A DNA stretch of 40,871 bases from Oscillospiraceae bacterium (GCA_017448145.1 JAFSMA010000136.1:1-40871); one strand, 5' to 3'; numbered from the stretch's first letter, positions 23,575-32,180 are shown. The notes: generated by a model from the sequence alone, not told the origin. Numbers and translations are program-made.

Positions 23575-24560
23575 AACGATTACTGGCAATGCTTGCCGCC
23601 CTTGGGATGGCGGTGACCCTGTGGGGCTGCGGCGCAAAGGACACCGGCATGACCAAGGTACGGCTTAACGAGGTGACCCACTCGGTGTTCTACGCGCCCC
23701 AGTACGTGGCGCTGGAAAAGGGCTTTTTTGCCGACGAGGGGCTGGACGTGGAGCTGACCAACGGCGGCGGCGCCGACAAGGTGATGACCGCCGTGGTATC
23801 GGGCCAGAGCGACATCGGCCTGGCCGGGCCGGAGAGCTGCGTCTACCTGCTGCGCAGCGGCAAGGAGGACCACCCGGTAGTGTTCGCCCAGCTGACCAAG
23901 CGGGACGGCTCCTTTGTGGTGGGCCGCGCCCAGGAGGATTTCACCTGGGACAGCCTGCGGGGCAAGACCATCATCGGCGGCCGGGCCGGAGGTATGCCGG
24001 AGATGACACTGGAATACGTGATGAAGCAGCACGGCGTCATGCCCGGCGAGGATGCCGAGGTAGACACGTCGGTGCAGTTCAACATGATGGCCGGGGCCTT
24101 TACCGGCGGCCAGGGGGACTACGTGACCCTCTTTGAGCCCACCGCCACGGAGGTGGCGCGCAGCGGGCAGGGCTACATCCTCTGCTCCGTGGGCGAGGCC
24201 TCCGGCGAGGTGCCCTACACCGCCTACTTCGCCACGGCGGACTACGTGGCCGGCCACGGCGACACCGTGGCCGCCTTCTGCCGGGCCATGGCCAAGGCCA
24301 TGGACTGGGTGACGAGCCACAGCGACGCCGAGGTGGCCCAGGCCATCGCCCCCCAGTTCCCGGACACGGATCTCAAGGTGCTGGAGGAAGTGACGGCCCG
24401 GCACAGGGCCATCGACGCCTGGAACACACCCCTCACCATGGAGCGTGAGGCTCTGGCCAGGCTGGAGGACATCATGGTCACCGCCGGGGTGCTGGAAAAT
24501 GCCGACAACGGCGACTTCGACGCCATCGTGGACAACAGCTTCGCCGCTGCGGCGCGGTGA
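23571..24560 (+). CDS. NitT/TauT-type substrate-binding lipoprotein
   Basis: A 329-residue NMT1/THI5-like binding protein, lipid-anchored outside the membrane (lipobox LWGC, Cys20). Family marks are VRLNEVTHSVFYAPQYVALE, GFFADEGLDVELTNGGGADK, VVSGQSDIGLAGPE and LRGKTIIGGRAGGMPEM. It captures the ligand for the ATPase and permease encoded just upstream. The start overlaps the permease stop by 4 bases, and GGAGG lies 8 bases upstream. The ligand is unknown. The fold covers sulfonates, nitrate, riboflavin and pyrimidines, and I see no TPP, FMN or other known riboswitch upstream to decide. Confidence 0.9.
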   Translation: MKRLLAMLAALGMAVTLWGCGAKDTGMTKVRLNEVTHSVFYAPQYVALEKGFFADEGLDVELTNGGGADKVMTAVVSGQSDIGLAGPESCVYLLRSGKEDHPVVFAQLTKRDGSFVVGRAQEDFTWDSLRGKTIIGGRAGGMPEMTLEYVMKQHGVMPGEDAEVDTSVQFNMMAGAFTGGQGDYVTLFEPTATEVARSGQGYILCSVGEASGEVPYTAYFATADYVAGHGDTVAAFCRAMAKAMDWVTSHSDAEVAQAIAPQFPDTDLKVLEEVTARHRAIDAWNTPLTMEREALARLEDIMVTAGVLENADNGDFDAIVDNSFAAAAR

Positions 24561-24570
24561 CGAGCCACTG

Positions 24571-24600
24571 CCGCGGGAGGGGGTTCTCCCCTTCCCGCGG
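24571..24600 (+). terminator. GC-rich hairpin after the ABC operon
   Basis: CCGCGGGAGGGG / CCCCTTCCCGCGG with a short loop, 11 bases after the binding-protein stop. There is no real T run, so termination may rely on the second hairpin at 24710. Confidence 0.5.
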
Positions 24601-24626
24601 CGGCGGGTTTGCGGAAGCGGGATTTA

Positions 24627-24676
24627 CATAAAATGCCATCCGGCACGTTTTCCGGCGGTGATGGCGGCATTTTATG
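24627..24676. repeat. Inverted repeat CATAAAATGCC / GGCATTTTATG
   Basis: Perfect 11-bp arms enclosing 28 bases between the ABC operon and the dockerin gene. Function is unclear. It could be a transcription-end structure or a small repeat element. Confidence 0.55.
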
Positions 24677-24709
24677 CCATTTTTGGAGAAAAACAGATCA
24701 AAATATGGT

Positions 24710-24739
24710 GGTGAAGGCGACAGCTTTCACCAATTTTTT
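24710..24739 (+). terminator. Rho-independent terminator of the ABC operon
   Basis: GGTGAAGGC / GCTTTCACC (one G-T pair) with loop GACA, then AATTTTTT. Confidence 0.75.
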
Positions 24740-24760
24740 GTGTTTTTTGCCGTTTTCGGG

Positions 24761-24789
24761 TAGACAAGGCCCCGCCGCGATGCTATACT
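24761..24789 (+). promoter_or_regulatory. SigmaA-type promoter of the dockerin-cohesin operon
   Basis: TAGACA (24761-24766), a 17-base spacer ending TGC, TATACT (24784-24789). The leader to the start codon is about 80 bases and contains GGGGTGGAATGCCCC, a short hairpin. Confidence 0.7.
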
Positions 24790-24875
24790 TGCTATGATTA
24801 GAATTATGTAAATCAGTATGGGGTGGAATGCCCCCTGCTGGGGACATAGACAAGTATGGTTGTGAGGTCGATGCT

Positions 24876-27362
24876 ATGAGAAAGATGAAACGCCTGAGCC
24901 GCCGGGCCGCCGGACTGCTGCTGGCGATGACGCTGGCTTGCAGCGCCGCGCTGCTGTACGCCGTGGCGGACGCGGCCAATGACTGGTTCAACGCCAAGCC
25001 CGGTGAGCTCAGCGCCGCCTACGAGACCAACCCCAAATTCGGCCCCGGCTCTGTCAGCACCGTGCAGGGCGACGCCGGCGGCACCAGCTACGGCCTGTAC
25101 ATGTTCACCCGCAACGCCGACACGCCCCGGATGTTCTTCCAGTGGCTGCTGCAACAGACGGATAACCCCTACTATCTCTATCTGGGCCAGCAGCTGGAAT
25201 ACGCCTATAACCACGATACCAGCGGAAGAGAAAACCCCGGCTACGGCACCAACTTCGACAACACCTGGCAATCGTTGGCCGGAGGCGACAACAGCCCCGA
25301 CTCCCCCTTCGGCCAGGCCCAGACCGCCTTCACCAAGGCCCGTTTTTTCGACGCCCTGGTGGCCAAGCTGGAGAGCGCCGGCCTGGGCTTTAAGATGGCC
25401 AATTACAGCATCGCCCTGGAGAACGTGCTGTGGTCCCGGGCGGTGCAGCACGGCGTGGAGGGCGCCTACAACGTGGTGACCCGGGCCATGAACGAGCTGG
25501 GCGGCTTCAAGAACCAGAGCGAGACGGAGCTGATCGCCGCCATCTACGCCGAGAGCGGCAAGGTGACCACCGGTTACGCCAACGTCATGTCCGGCGACCA
25601 GGCCAAAAAGTACGGCGTGGAGGGCAAGAGCCTGGCCTACTACACCGGTTGCAGCGGCGCCGTGCAGATGAGCGTATTCATGCGCCTGAATTTCAAGGAG
25701 CCCACCGACGCCCAGGTGATGCTCTTCAACAACCAGTACATCAATGAATCCGGCAGCAGCCGCCTGGAGGTGGACGAGGGCACCTACCGTCTCTCCGGCA
25801 GCGACAATCGCTACCTGCTGGTGAACGAGGGCAAGCTGACCCTGGGCAGCGAGGGCACCGACCTGGCCCTGACCTACTTTGCCAGCGGCTACTACACCAT
25901 CACCTTTTCCGGCACCGACACCCGGCTCAGCGTCACCGGCGGCACGGTGACGCCGGAGAGCGCCTCCGCCGCCGAGACCCAGATGTGGCGCCTGGAGAGC
26001 GTGGACGGCGGCTACACCCTGCAAAACCGGGGCAGCGGCAAATACCTCGCCATCCTGTCCGACGACAGCGGCAAGCATCTGGGCCTGGCCGACACGGCGG
26101 AGACGGCCACCCCTTGGCGCTTCGACCTGGCGGGCAACGGCTGGTCCACCTCCGCCATGCACGTCCCCTCGGAGAGCACCGCTCTGGAGGCGGGTAACTC
26201 CGGCTTTGTCATCTGGGGCACCATCCGCTCCAGCAGCAAGATCACCGGCATCACCGTGTCCACCAGCACCGCAGGCGGCCTGCCCATTGCCAACGCCAGC
26301 GCCAGCGCCAAGCCCAACAGCTACATTTACAATCTGAATAAACTGGACAATAACATTAAAATCAGCGCCCTGAAGGAGGGCGACTACGTCTTTACCGTAA
26401 CGGCCACCAACGCCTCCGGCGAAACGTTGACGCTAAAATCCTCCTTTACGGTGTACGCCCCCAGCAAGATCACCGTCACCTTTGACCCCAACGGCGGCAC
26501 TATCTCCACAGGCTCTGCCACCAAGACCATCACCGCCGGCAGCGTCTATGGCGATATGCCGGTGGCCGCCATGCAGGGCGGCGCTTTCCTGGGCTGGTTT
26601 ACGGAGCCCGCGGGGGGCGAGGCTGTCAGCGTGACGGATGTGCCGCCGCTGAGCAACCACACCCTGTACGCCCATTACGTCAACACCCACACCGTCACCT
26701 TTAAGGATCGCAGCGGCAGCGTAATCTCCACCGCCGCCCTGGCCCCCGGCGCGGTGATCGCCGCCCCGGCCAACCCCGGCACCTGGTCCGACGGCAGCTA
26801 CTCCTACACCTTCAAGCAGTGGGTCAGCGGCAGCACCGTGCTGGAAAGCGGCGTCACCGTGATGGGCGAGAGCGACCTGGTGTTTACCCCCGAGTATAAC
26901 AAGCAGGCCCTCACCGGCGGCTCCACCGGCGGCGGCAGTACCGGTGGCGGCAGTACCGGTGGCGGCAGTACCGGCGGCGGCTCCACCGGCGGCGTGACTG
27001 TGGGCGGCTCGGAGCTGACGGGCTTCGTGCCGGGCACATCGGTGAGCAGCTTCAGCGCGGCCATGGGGGCCACGGTGTATAAGGCCGACGGCACCAGCCA
27101 GGTGACCTCCGGCAACGTAGCCACCGGCATGATCGCCAAGATCGGCGACAGCAGCTACACCATTGTGGTGCGGGGCGACGCCAACGGCGACGGCGCCCTG
27201 AGCATCTCCGACGTGGTGAAGCTGCAATCCCACGTGGTGGGCCGCAGCACCCTCAGCGGGGCCTACGCCACCGCCGGTGATCTCAACGGCGACGGCAAGA
27301 TCAGCATCACCGACGTGGTGCAGGCGGCCCAGGTCGTGGTGGGCAAGCGCACATTGGGATAA
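24876..27362 (+). CDS. Secreted multidomain protein with hydrolase-like domain and C-terminal type I dockerin
   Basis: An 828-residue exported protein. In order: signal peptide (about 1-33); an N-terminal domain (about 35-290) with VSTVQGDAGGTSYGLYMF and a VLWSRAVQHGVEGAY helix, resembling chitosanase/muramidase-like domains of phage tail proteins; a ricin-like region (about 298-425, with QMWRLESVDGGYTLQNRGSG); a beta domain; InlB-type repeats (about 530-660, FDPNGGTISTG... GAFLGWFTEP); a five-unit GGSTG linker (about 681-705); and a dockerin (about 766-828). Both dockerin Ca2+ loops are complete (DANGDGALSISD, DLNGDGKISITD). The start at 24876 gives a proper signal peptide, with TGAGGT upstream. 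Only 15 bases separate it from a cohesin gene. The enzymatic activity is unproven. Confidence 0.85.
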   Translation: MRKMKRLSRRAAGLLLAMTLACSAALLYAVADAANDWFNAKPGELSAAYETNPKFGPGSVSTVQGDAGGTSYGLYMFTRNADTPRMFFQWLLQQTDNPYYLYLGQQLEYAYNHDTSGRENPGYGTNFDNTWQSLAGGDNSPDSPFGQAQTAFTKARFFDALVAKLESAGLGFKMANYSIALENVLWSRAVQHGVEGAYNVVTRAMNELGGFKNQSETELIAAIYAESGKVTTGYANVMSGDQAKKYGVEGKSLAYYTGCSGAVQMSVFMRLNFKEPTDAQVMLFNNQYINESGSSRLEVDEGTYRLSGSDNRYLLVNEGKLTLGSEGTDLALTYFASGYYTITFSGTDTRLSVTGGTVTPESASAAETQMWRLESVDGGYTLQNRGSGKYLAILSDDSGKHLGLADTAETATPWRFDLAGNGWSTSAMHVPSESTALEAGNSGFVIWGTIRSSSKITGITVSTSTAGGLPIANASASAKPNSYIYNLNKLDNNIKISALKEGDYVFTVTATNASGETLTLKSSFTVYAPSKITVTFDPNGGTISTGSATKTITAGSVYGDMPVAAMQGGAFLGWFTEPAGGEAVSVTDVPPLSNHTLYAHYVNTHTVTFKDRSGSVISTAALAPGAVIAAPANPGTWSDGSYSYTFKQWVSGSTVLESGVTVMGESDLVFTPEYNKQALTGGSTGGGSTGGGSTGGGSTGGGSTGGVTVGGSELTGFVPGTSVSSFSAAMGATVYKADGTSQVTSGNVATGMIAKIGDSSYTIVVRGDANGDGALSISDVVKLQSHVVGRSTLSGAYATAGDLNGDGKISITDVVQAAQVVVGKRTLG
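26916..26990 (+). repeat. Five tandem 15-bp units coding a Gly-Ser-Thr linker
   Basis: GGCGGCAGTACCGGT-type units, five in a row, coding GGSTG repeats between the InlB-type repeats and the dockerin. Likely to vary in copy number between strains. Confidence 0.85.
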
Positions 27363-27377
27363 CAGGAGAGGAGCAGC

Positions 27378-29033
27378 ATGAAACGATTTACCCATTTCAT
27401 CATCACCCTGGCGCTGGCGGCGGCGGTGCTGCTGACCGTGGCGCCTCGCAGCGCCATGGCGGCCTCGGCCTCCGTCAGCGGCGAGAGCACTGTGCAGCCC
27501 GGCAAGTCCGTGACGCTGACGCTGTCGGTGGACAGCAGCATCATGGGCCTGGAGGGTACCTTCACCTGTGGCAGCGGCCTGACGCTGACCAATTACGACA
27601 AGTTCAACAGCAGCTGGACGGTGGACTTCAACGCCACCTCCGGCGGCTACCATTTCATCGCCTATGGGGCCAACCCTGACAGCAACCGCATCCTGTCCGT
27701 GACGCTGAAGGTGGCGGACGGCCTGGCGGCGGGCACCGCCCTTTCCGCCTCCTTTACCAATCTGGTGGCCTCCGACGGCTCGGACATCCCCCTCAGTTCC
27801 GTCACCTGGAACGGTTCCACCGGGGCGGCCCTGCGCAATGACGCCAAGCTCTACGGCATCACCTGCACCAACGCCACCCTCTCCCCCGCTTTCAGCAGCG
27901 ACGTGTTCACCTACACCGCCACCGTGCCCTACGCCACCGACAAGCTGGAGGGGCTGGACTATTTCCGCAACAACAACGGTTCCAAGGTGTCCGTCAGCGG
28001 CAATTCTCTGGCGGTGGGCGAGAACACCATCACCTTCAAGGTGGTGTCGGAGGACGGCAGCCGTACCAATTATTATAAATTGATCATCACCCGGCAGCCG
28101 GATCCCAATTATAAAAAGAGCGACAACGCCTCCCTGTCCGCCCTGGGCCTCAGCGTAGGCGACCTGACCCCCGCCTTTGCCCCCGACGTGACGGACTACG
28201 CCGCCTACGTGCCCTTTGAGACCAAGGCCCTCACCGTCAGCGCCACCGCCGCCAGCGAAAAGGCAGGCGGCATTGCCGGTGCCGGGGAGGTGACGCTTTC
28301 GGAGGAGGACGAAACGGTTCTGACCGTCACCTGCACCGCCGAGGACGGCGTGAGCCGCCAGAGCTACACCGTCCACGTGGTGCGCATGCCCGCCTATGAG
28401 GGCGTGCTGCCCACCATCATACTGGGCGATGAGATGCCGGAGTGCACCTGCGGCGCGGCGGAGGGCCAGGCCCACGCCCAGGACTGCCCCCTGTATGTGG
28501 CCCCCCAGGAGCCCGTTCACAAGCCCGGCACCTGGACGCTGCCCGCCAAGGTAAACCTGCCTCTCATCGGCGGCGTGTCGCTGCCGGTGGTATGCGTCAT
28601 TCTGGGCGTGCTGCTGCTGATGGTGGTGTTCCTGCTGGGCTACCTGCTGGGCCAGCCGAAAAACACTGCATATAAAGACGACTACGACGATGACGACTAC
28701 AGCGACGGCCCCGGCCAGGACGACCCGTCGCCTGCGCCCCAGCCCAAGGCGGCGCCGGCAACCCAGCCCATCGACCCGGCAGAGCCGGTGCCGTTCCGGG
28801 CGGAAAACCTGGAGGTGCCCCGGCGGCGGAAAATGGTGCTGAAATTCCAGGACGACCAGGCGGAGGAACTGCCGCCCCAGGAGCCCCGGGAGGCACCATC
28901 CCAGGAGCAGCCCCGGGAGCCTGTCCAGGCGCCGCCCCAGGCCAAGGACGCGCCGCTGCCCGCCCAGAACAGCGAGCGGGACGTAGAGCGCATGAGCCTG
29001 GACGAACTGCTGCGGGATATCAGGAATATGTGA
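27378..29033 (+). CDS. Membrane-anchored cohesin-domain protein
   Basis: A 551-residue type I membrane protein. In order: signal peptide (about 1-28); a cohesin-like domain (about 29-150, starting SASVSGESTVQPGKSVTLTL and containing LSVTLKVADGLAAGTAL); two cadherin-like beta-sandwich domains (about 153-240 and 248-336, each with the SPAFSSDVFTYTATVP / TPAFAPDVTDYAAYVP pattern); a linker with CTCGAAEGQAHAQDC; a transmembrane helix (about 398-422, VVCVILGVLLLMVVFLLGYLL); and a cytoplasmic tail of about 125 residues, first acidic (DDYDDDDYSDG), then Pro/Gln/Glu-rich, ending MSLDELLRDIRNM. GGAGAGGAG precedes the ATG. It is co-transcribed with the dockerin protein, its probable ligand. A transmembrane anchor with a long tail is unusual for a cohesin protein. 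Confidence 0.85.
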   Translation: MKRFTHFIITLALAAAVLLTVAPRSAMAASASVSGESTVQPGKSVTLTLSVDSSIMGLEGTFTCGSGLTLTNYDKFNSSWTVDFNATSGGYHFIAYGANPDSNRILSVTLKVADGLAAGTALSASFTNLVASDGSDIPLSSVTWNGSTGAALRNDAKLYGITCTNATLSPAFSSDVFTYTATVPYATDKLEGLDYFRNNNGSKVSVSGNSLAVGENTITFKVVSEDGSRTNYYKLIITRQPDPNYKKSDNASLSALGLSVGDLTPAFAPDVTDYAAYVPFETKALTVSATAASEKAGGIAGAGEVTLSEEDETVLTVTCTAEDGVSRQSYTVHVVRMPAYEGVLPTIILGDEMPECTCGAAEGQAHAQDCPLYVAPQEPVHKPGTWTLPAKVNLPLIGGVSLPVVCVILGVLLLMVVFLLGYLLGQPKNTAYKDDYDDDDYSDGPGQDDPSPAPQPKAAPATQPIDPAEPVPFRAENLEVPRRRKMVLKFQDDQAEELPPQEPREAPSQEQPREPVQAPPQAKDAPLPAQNSERDVERMSLDELLRDIRNM

Positions 29034-29042
29034 CGCATGGCG

Positions 29043-29074
29043 CAAAAAAAGGACCCGGCAGGGTCCTTTTTTTG
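29043..29074. terminator. Bidirectional terminator after the cohesin gene
   Basis: AAAAAAAGGACCC / GGGTCCTTTTTTT with loop GGCA, between the convergent cohesin and pyrophosphatase genes. Confidence 0.92.
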
Positions 29075-29096
29075 CTGCGCCGGCGGCGCTTCGGCA

Positions 29097-30707
29097 TTAG
29101 CCCCACAGCGCTGTCAGCATGGGGATGATCTGCTTCTTGCGGGACATGACCTTGGGCAGGAAGACGGCGTTGTCTTTCGGCTCCACGTCGAAGGCCCGGC
29201 GGATGGTGTCGTCGCTGCCCAGGTACAGCAGCTGGGTGCCTTCCAGCAGCACGTCGGTGAGCATGAGGATCACCATGTCGTACTCCCGGTCGGTGCGCAG
29301 CTTTTCCATCTCGGAGAGGAACTCCTCCTTGCGATCCAGCATTTTCAGAGAGTCGATGCAGGTGATCTGGCCCACGCCCAGCACCTGCTCGGCGATGTGG
29401 AACTCCTTGAAGTCGCTCATCAGAAGCTCCCCGGCGGGTTTGGTGAGCACGGCGCCGGAGAAGAGCTGGCGGCCCAGCTCGTCCAGGGATTCGTTGGCGA
29501 TGCGGGCCAACCGCTCGGCCATGGCGATGTCCCGCTTGGTGCAGGTGGGGGACTTGAACATGACCGTGTCGGACAAAATGGCCGCCGCCATCAGCCCCGC
29601 CATTTTGGGGGAGGGCAGCACGCCGTGCTCCTGGTACATGGCGGTGATGATGGTGTTGGTGCTGCCCACAGGCTCGTTGCGCACCCGGATGGGCTGGGTG
29701 GTCTGGATATCCGCCAGGCGGTGATGGTCGATGATCTCCAAAATCTCCGCCTGATCCAGCCCGGCCACCGCCTGGGACATCTCGTTGTGGTCCACCAGCA
29801 CCACACGCTTGCGCCGGGGGCGCAACAGGTGGTAGCGGCTCAAGGTGCCCACCACCCGCTCGTTCTCGTCCAGAATGGGGTAGCAGCGGTAGCGGGACTT
29901 CAGCACCACCTCCCGCACGTCATCGATGTAGTCGTCCAGGTGGAAGCAGACGATGTCGTCGGTGAAGCAGGGCCGGGAGATGGGGATGGCCTGGTAGATC
30001 AGCCGGTGGACCCGGGCGGCGTCCAGAGGCGTGGAGATGACGCAGGTCTCCCCCGCGTTTTGCAGCCACTCCGGGTCGATGTCCGTCTGGCAGAGAATGA
30101 GGCAGGCCACGCCCAACTCCAGCGCCCGGCGCACCATATCCGGCTGATGGCCACAGACCACGATGGTCTCCCGGCTGGCAAAGAGCAGGTTGTCGCAGCT
30201 CTGGGGCAGGGCGATGGCCACGGTGCCGCTGATGGTGTCGGTGGTCTGGCCGCCGTCGTGGAGGATGCGGCCCTCCAATACGCTGACCAGGTTGAACAGG
30301 GGCACGTTCTCCACCCGGGGGTCGGAGATGGTGTTCATGCTATACGTGGCGATGTCGCCGGCGGACAGCATACCGTACAGCGTGCCGTCGGCGTTGGTGA
30401 CGGGGATGCCGCTGATATTCTGCTCGCTGATGATGTGCCAGGCCCGGTCCATGGTGACGGTGGCATCCAGGGTGGGAGGCGTGTCGTAGTCCAGATCCCG
30501 CACCTGGGTGCGGACGTTCTTAATCAGGCGGGGCGGCTCTACGCCGAAATAGTCCAGGATGCGCTTGGTCTCGTCGCTGACCTGGCCCAGCCGCACCGGC
30601 ACATAGTCCCGGTCGCCCATGGCGTTGCGCAGCGCCGCGTAGGCCAGGGCGGCCACGATGGAGTCCGTGTCCGGGTTGCGATGACCGGCTACATAGATCT
30701 CATTCAT
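29097..30707 (-). CDS. ppaC: Mn-dependent inorganic pyrophosphatase with CBS and DRTGG domains
   Basis: A 536-residue family II pyrophosphatase, hydrolysing PPi to phosphate in the cytoplasm. The DHH catalytic domain is split: AGHRNPDTDSIVAALAYA opens the protein, then a regulatory insert of CBS (about 75-120), DRTGG-like (about 130-240) and CBS (about 250-300), then VLVDHNEMSQAV, the EIIDHHRLAD motif and the DHHA2 domain with FSGAVLTKPA. Known CBS-DRTGG pyrophosphatases are controlled by adenine nucleotides and diadenosine polyphosphates, so similar control is likely. The start at 30707 has AGGAGGAA 6 bases upstream. It is transcribed alone from a near-consensus promoter, diverging from prfB. 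Confidence 0.93.
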   Translation of the reverse strand: MNEIYVAGHRNPDTDSIVAALAYAALRNAMGDRDYVPVRLGQVSDETKRILDYFGVEPPRLIKNVRTQVRDLDYDTPPTLDATVTMDRAWHIISEQNISGIPVTNADGTLYGMLSAGDIATYSMNTISDPRVENVPLFNLVSVLEGRILHDGGQTTDTISGTVAIALPQSCDNLLFASRETIVVCGHQPDMVRRALELGVACLILCQTDIDPEWLQNAGETCVISTPLDAARVHRLIYQAIPISRPCFTDDIVCFHLDDYIDDVREVVLKSRYRCYPILDENERVVGTLSRYHLLRPRRKRVVLVDHNEMSQAVAGLDQAEILEIIDHHRLADIQTTQPIRVRNEPVGSTNTIITAMYQEHGVLPSPKMAGLMAAAILSDTVMFKSPTCTKRDIAMAERLARIANESLDELGRQLFSGAVLTKPAGELLMSDFKEFHIAEQVLGVGQITCIDSLKMLDRKEEFLSEMEKLRTDREYDMVILMLTDVLLEGTQLLYLGSDDTIRRAFDVEPKDNAVFLPKVMSRKKQIIPMLTALWG

Positions 30708-30746
30708 AGGGGCTTCCTCCTGTTGCGTTACTTTGTTCCACCTTTC

Positions 30747-30774
30747 ATTATACCGCCCGGGGTGGAATTGTCAA
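30747..30774 (-). promoter_or_regulatory. Near-consensus promoter of ppaC
   Basis: Minus strand TTGACA (30774-30769), a 16-base spacer, TATAAT (30752-30747). Confidence 0.88.
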
Positions 30775-30835
30775 CGCGGGAGTTGCTTTTTTGTACCGAT
30801 TGGCCGGAAAAGAGGAAAAATCACCGTTTTTCCCC

Positions 30836-30864
30836 TTTACATAGAGCACGATTCTCATTATAAT
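30836..30864 (+). promoter_or_regulatory. SigmaA-type promoter of prfB
   Basis: TTTACA (30836-30841), a 17-base spacer, TATAAT (30859-30864). The ribosome site AAGGAG and the ATG follow within 42 bases. Confidence 0.85.
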
Positions 30865-30905
30865 AGAAAGGCTAATGAAATTTACCCATAAGGAGAATTA
30901 CGACA

Positions 30906-32027
30906 ATGGCTGTCATTGAATACGACGAGTATAAGCAGAAATTACTGGCCCTGAAGCCCACCCTGGAGGAGCTGGAAAAGGCCCTGGGCATCCCCAAGGC
31001 CCGGGAGGACCTGGCGGCGCTGCAAAAGGAGACGGAGGCCGAGGGCTTCTGGAACGACCTGGAGCGGAGCCAGAAGGTGGCCCAGCAGACCAAACGGCTG
31101 GAGAATAAAATCCGCAAGCATGACCGGCTGGTCAGCGAGTGGGAGGACTGCCTGACGCTGTGCGAAATGGCCCAGGAGGAGGACGACGCCTCGCTGCTGG
31201 ATGAGGTCACCGGCGGCTACGACCAGCTGGAAAAGGAGATCAGCGACAGGCGGCTGGCCGCCCTTCTCAGCGGCGAATACGACGCCAACAACGCCATCCT
31301 CACCTTCCACGCCGGTGCCGGCGGCACCGAGGCCCAGGACTGGGCGGAGATGCTGTTCCGCATGTATTCCCGGTGGGCCGAGCGCCACGGCTTCACCTGC
31401 CAGACGCTGAACTATGAAGACGGCGACGAGGCGGGCATCAAGACCGCCACCATCTCCATCGAGGGTGAAAACGCCTACGGCTACCTCAAGAGCGAGAACG
31501 GCGTGCATCGGCTGGTGCGCGTCAGCCCCTTTGACGCCAACGCCCGCCGCCAGACCAGCTTCGCCGCCGTGGAGGTGATGCCGGAGCTGCCCGACGACAA
31601 CGACATCGAAATCCGCCCCGACGAGATCGAGATGCAGGCCTGCCGCTCCTCCGGCGCCGGCGGCCAGCACATCAACAAGACCAGCTCCGCCGTCCGCCTG
31701 ACCCACCTGCCCACCGGCATCGTGGTGTTCTGCCAGACAGAGCGCAGCCAGTTCCAGAACCGGGACAACGCCATGAAGATGCTGAAGGCCAAGCTGGTGG
31801 AGCTGAAGATCCAGCAGCACGCCGAGAAGATCTCCGACATCAAGGGCGTGCAGATGAAGATCGAGTGGGGCAGTCAGATCCGCTCCTACGTGTTCATGCC
31901 CTACCAGCTGGTGAAGGACACCCGCACCGGCTTTGAAAACGGCAACATCAACAACGTGATGGACGGCGACATCGACGGCTTCATCAACGCCTACCTGACG
32001 GCGACCGCCAACGGGGAGCTGAAATAA
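30906..32027 (+). CDS. prfB: Peptide chain release factor 2
   Basis: A 373-residue class I release factor that reads UAA and UGA and triggers hydrolysis of peptidyl-tRNA. The RF2-specific tripeptide SPF lies at about residues 207-209 ([16 protein letters not shown]), and the catalytic GGQ at about 251-253 ([18 protein letters not shown]). The reading frame is open from ATG to stop, so the autoregulatory +1 frameshift with an in-frame UGA near codon 25, found in many bacterial prfB genes, is absent. AAGGAG lies 10 bases before the start. It is monocistronic, ending at a strong terminator at 32114. Confidence 0.97.
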   Translation: MAVIEYDEYKQKLLALKPTLEELEKALGIPKAREDLAALQKETEAEGFWNDLERSQKVAQQTKRLENKIRKHDRLVSEWEDCLTLCEMAQEEDDASLLDEVTGGYDQLEKEISDRRLAALLSGEYDANNAILTFHAGAGGTEAQDWAEMLFRMYSRWAERHGFTCQTLNYEDGDEAGIKTATISIEGENAYGYLKSENGVHRLVRVSPFDANARRQTSFAAVEVMPELPDDNDIEIRPDEIEMQACRSSGAGGQHINKTSSAVRLTHLPTGIVVFCQTERSQFQNRDNAMKMLKAKLVELKIQQHAEKISDIKGVQMKIEWGSQIRSYVFMPYQLVKDTRTGFENGNINNVMDGDIDGFINAYLTATANGELK

Positions 32028-32062
32028 ACCGGCTGAACGATAAAAGGTATGGTTGCCCACAT

Positions 32063-32088
32063 GTAGGGGCGCTTCAGGTCGCGCCCGG
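32063..32088 (+). repeat. GTAGGGG-tagged repeat variant
   Basis: GTAGGGGCGCTTCAGG followed by a partial arm CGCGCCC, a diverged version of the palindromic element at 19362 and 19852. The 32028-32383 interval holds no gene, only repeats and terminators. Confidence 0.6.
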
Positions 32089-32113
32089 CGGCAACAGGGA
32101 AAGAATGATACAT

Positions 32114-32158
32114 GATGGGCGAATTCGCATTATGCTGCGAATTCGCCCATCGTTTTTG
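32114..32158 (+). terminator. Terminator of prfB
   Basis: A perfect 16-bp stem GATGGGCGAATTCGCA / TGCGAATTCGCCCATC, loop TTATGC, then GTTTTT. Confidence 0.88.
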
Positions 32159-32180
32159 GTATATGTACTGCCATTCTGCG

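Noticed and set aside
24790-24875. c-di-GMP (GEMM) riboswitch in the leader of the dockerin gene
   Set aside because: The leader is too short, and the conserved GEMM core segments are absent.
26433-29045. 870-codon open frame on the minus strand opposite the dockerin and cohesin genes
   Set aside because: A product of G/C-rich third positions: the protein is low in recognisable motifs and rich in G, A, H and V. The plus-strand genes have signal peptides, domains and ribosome sites.
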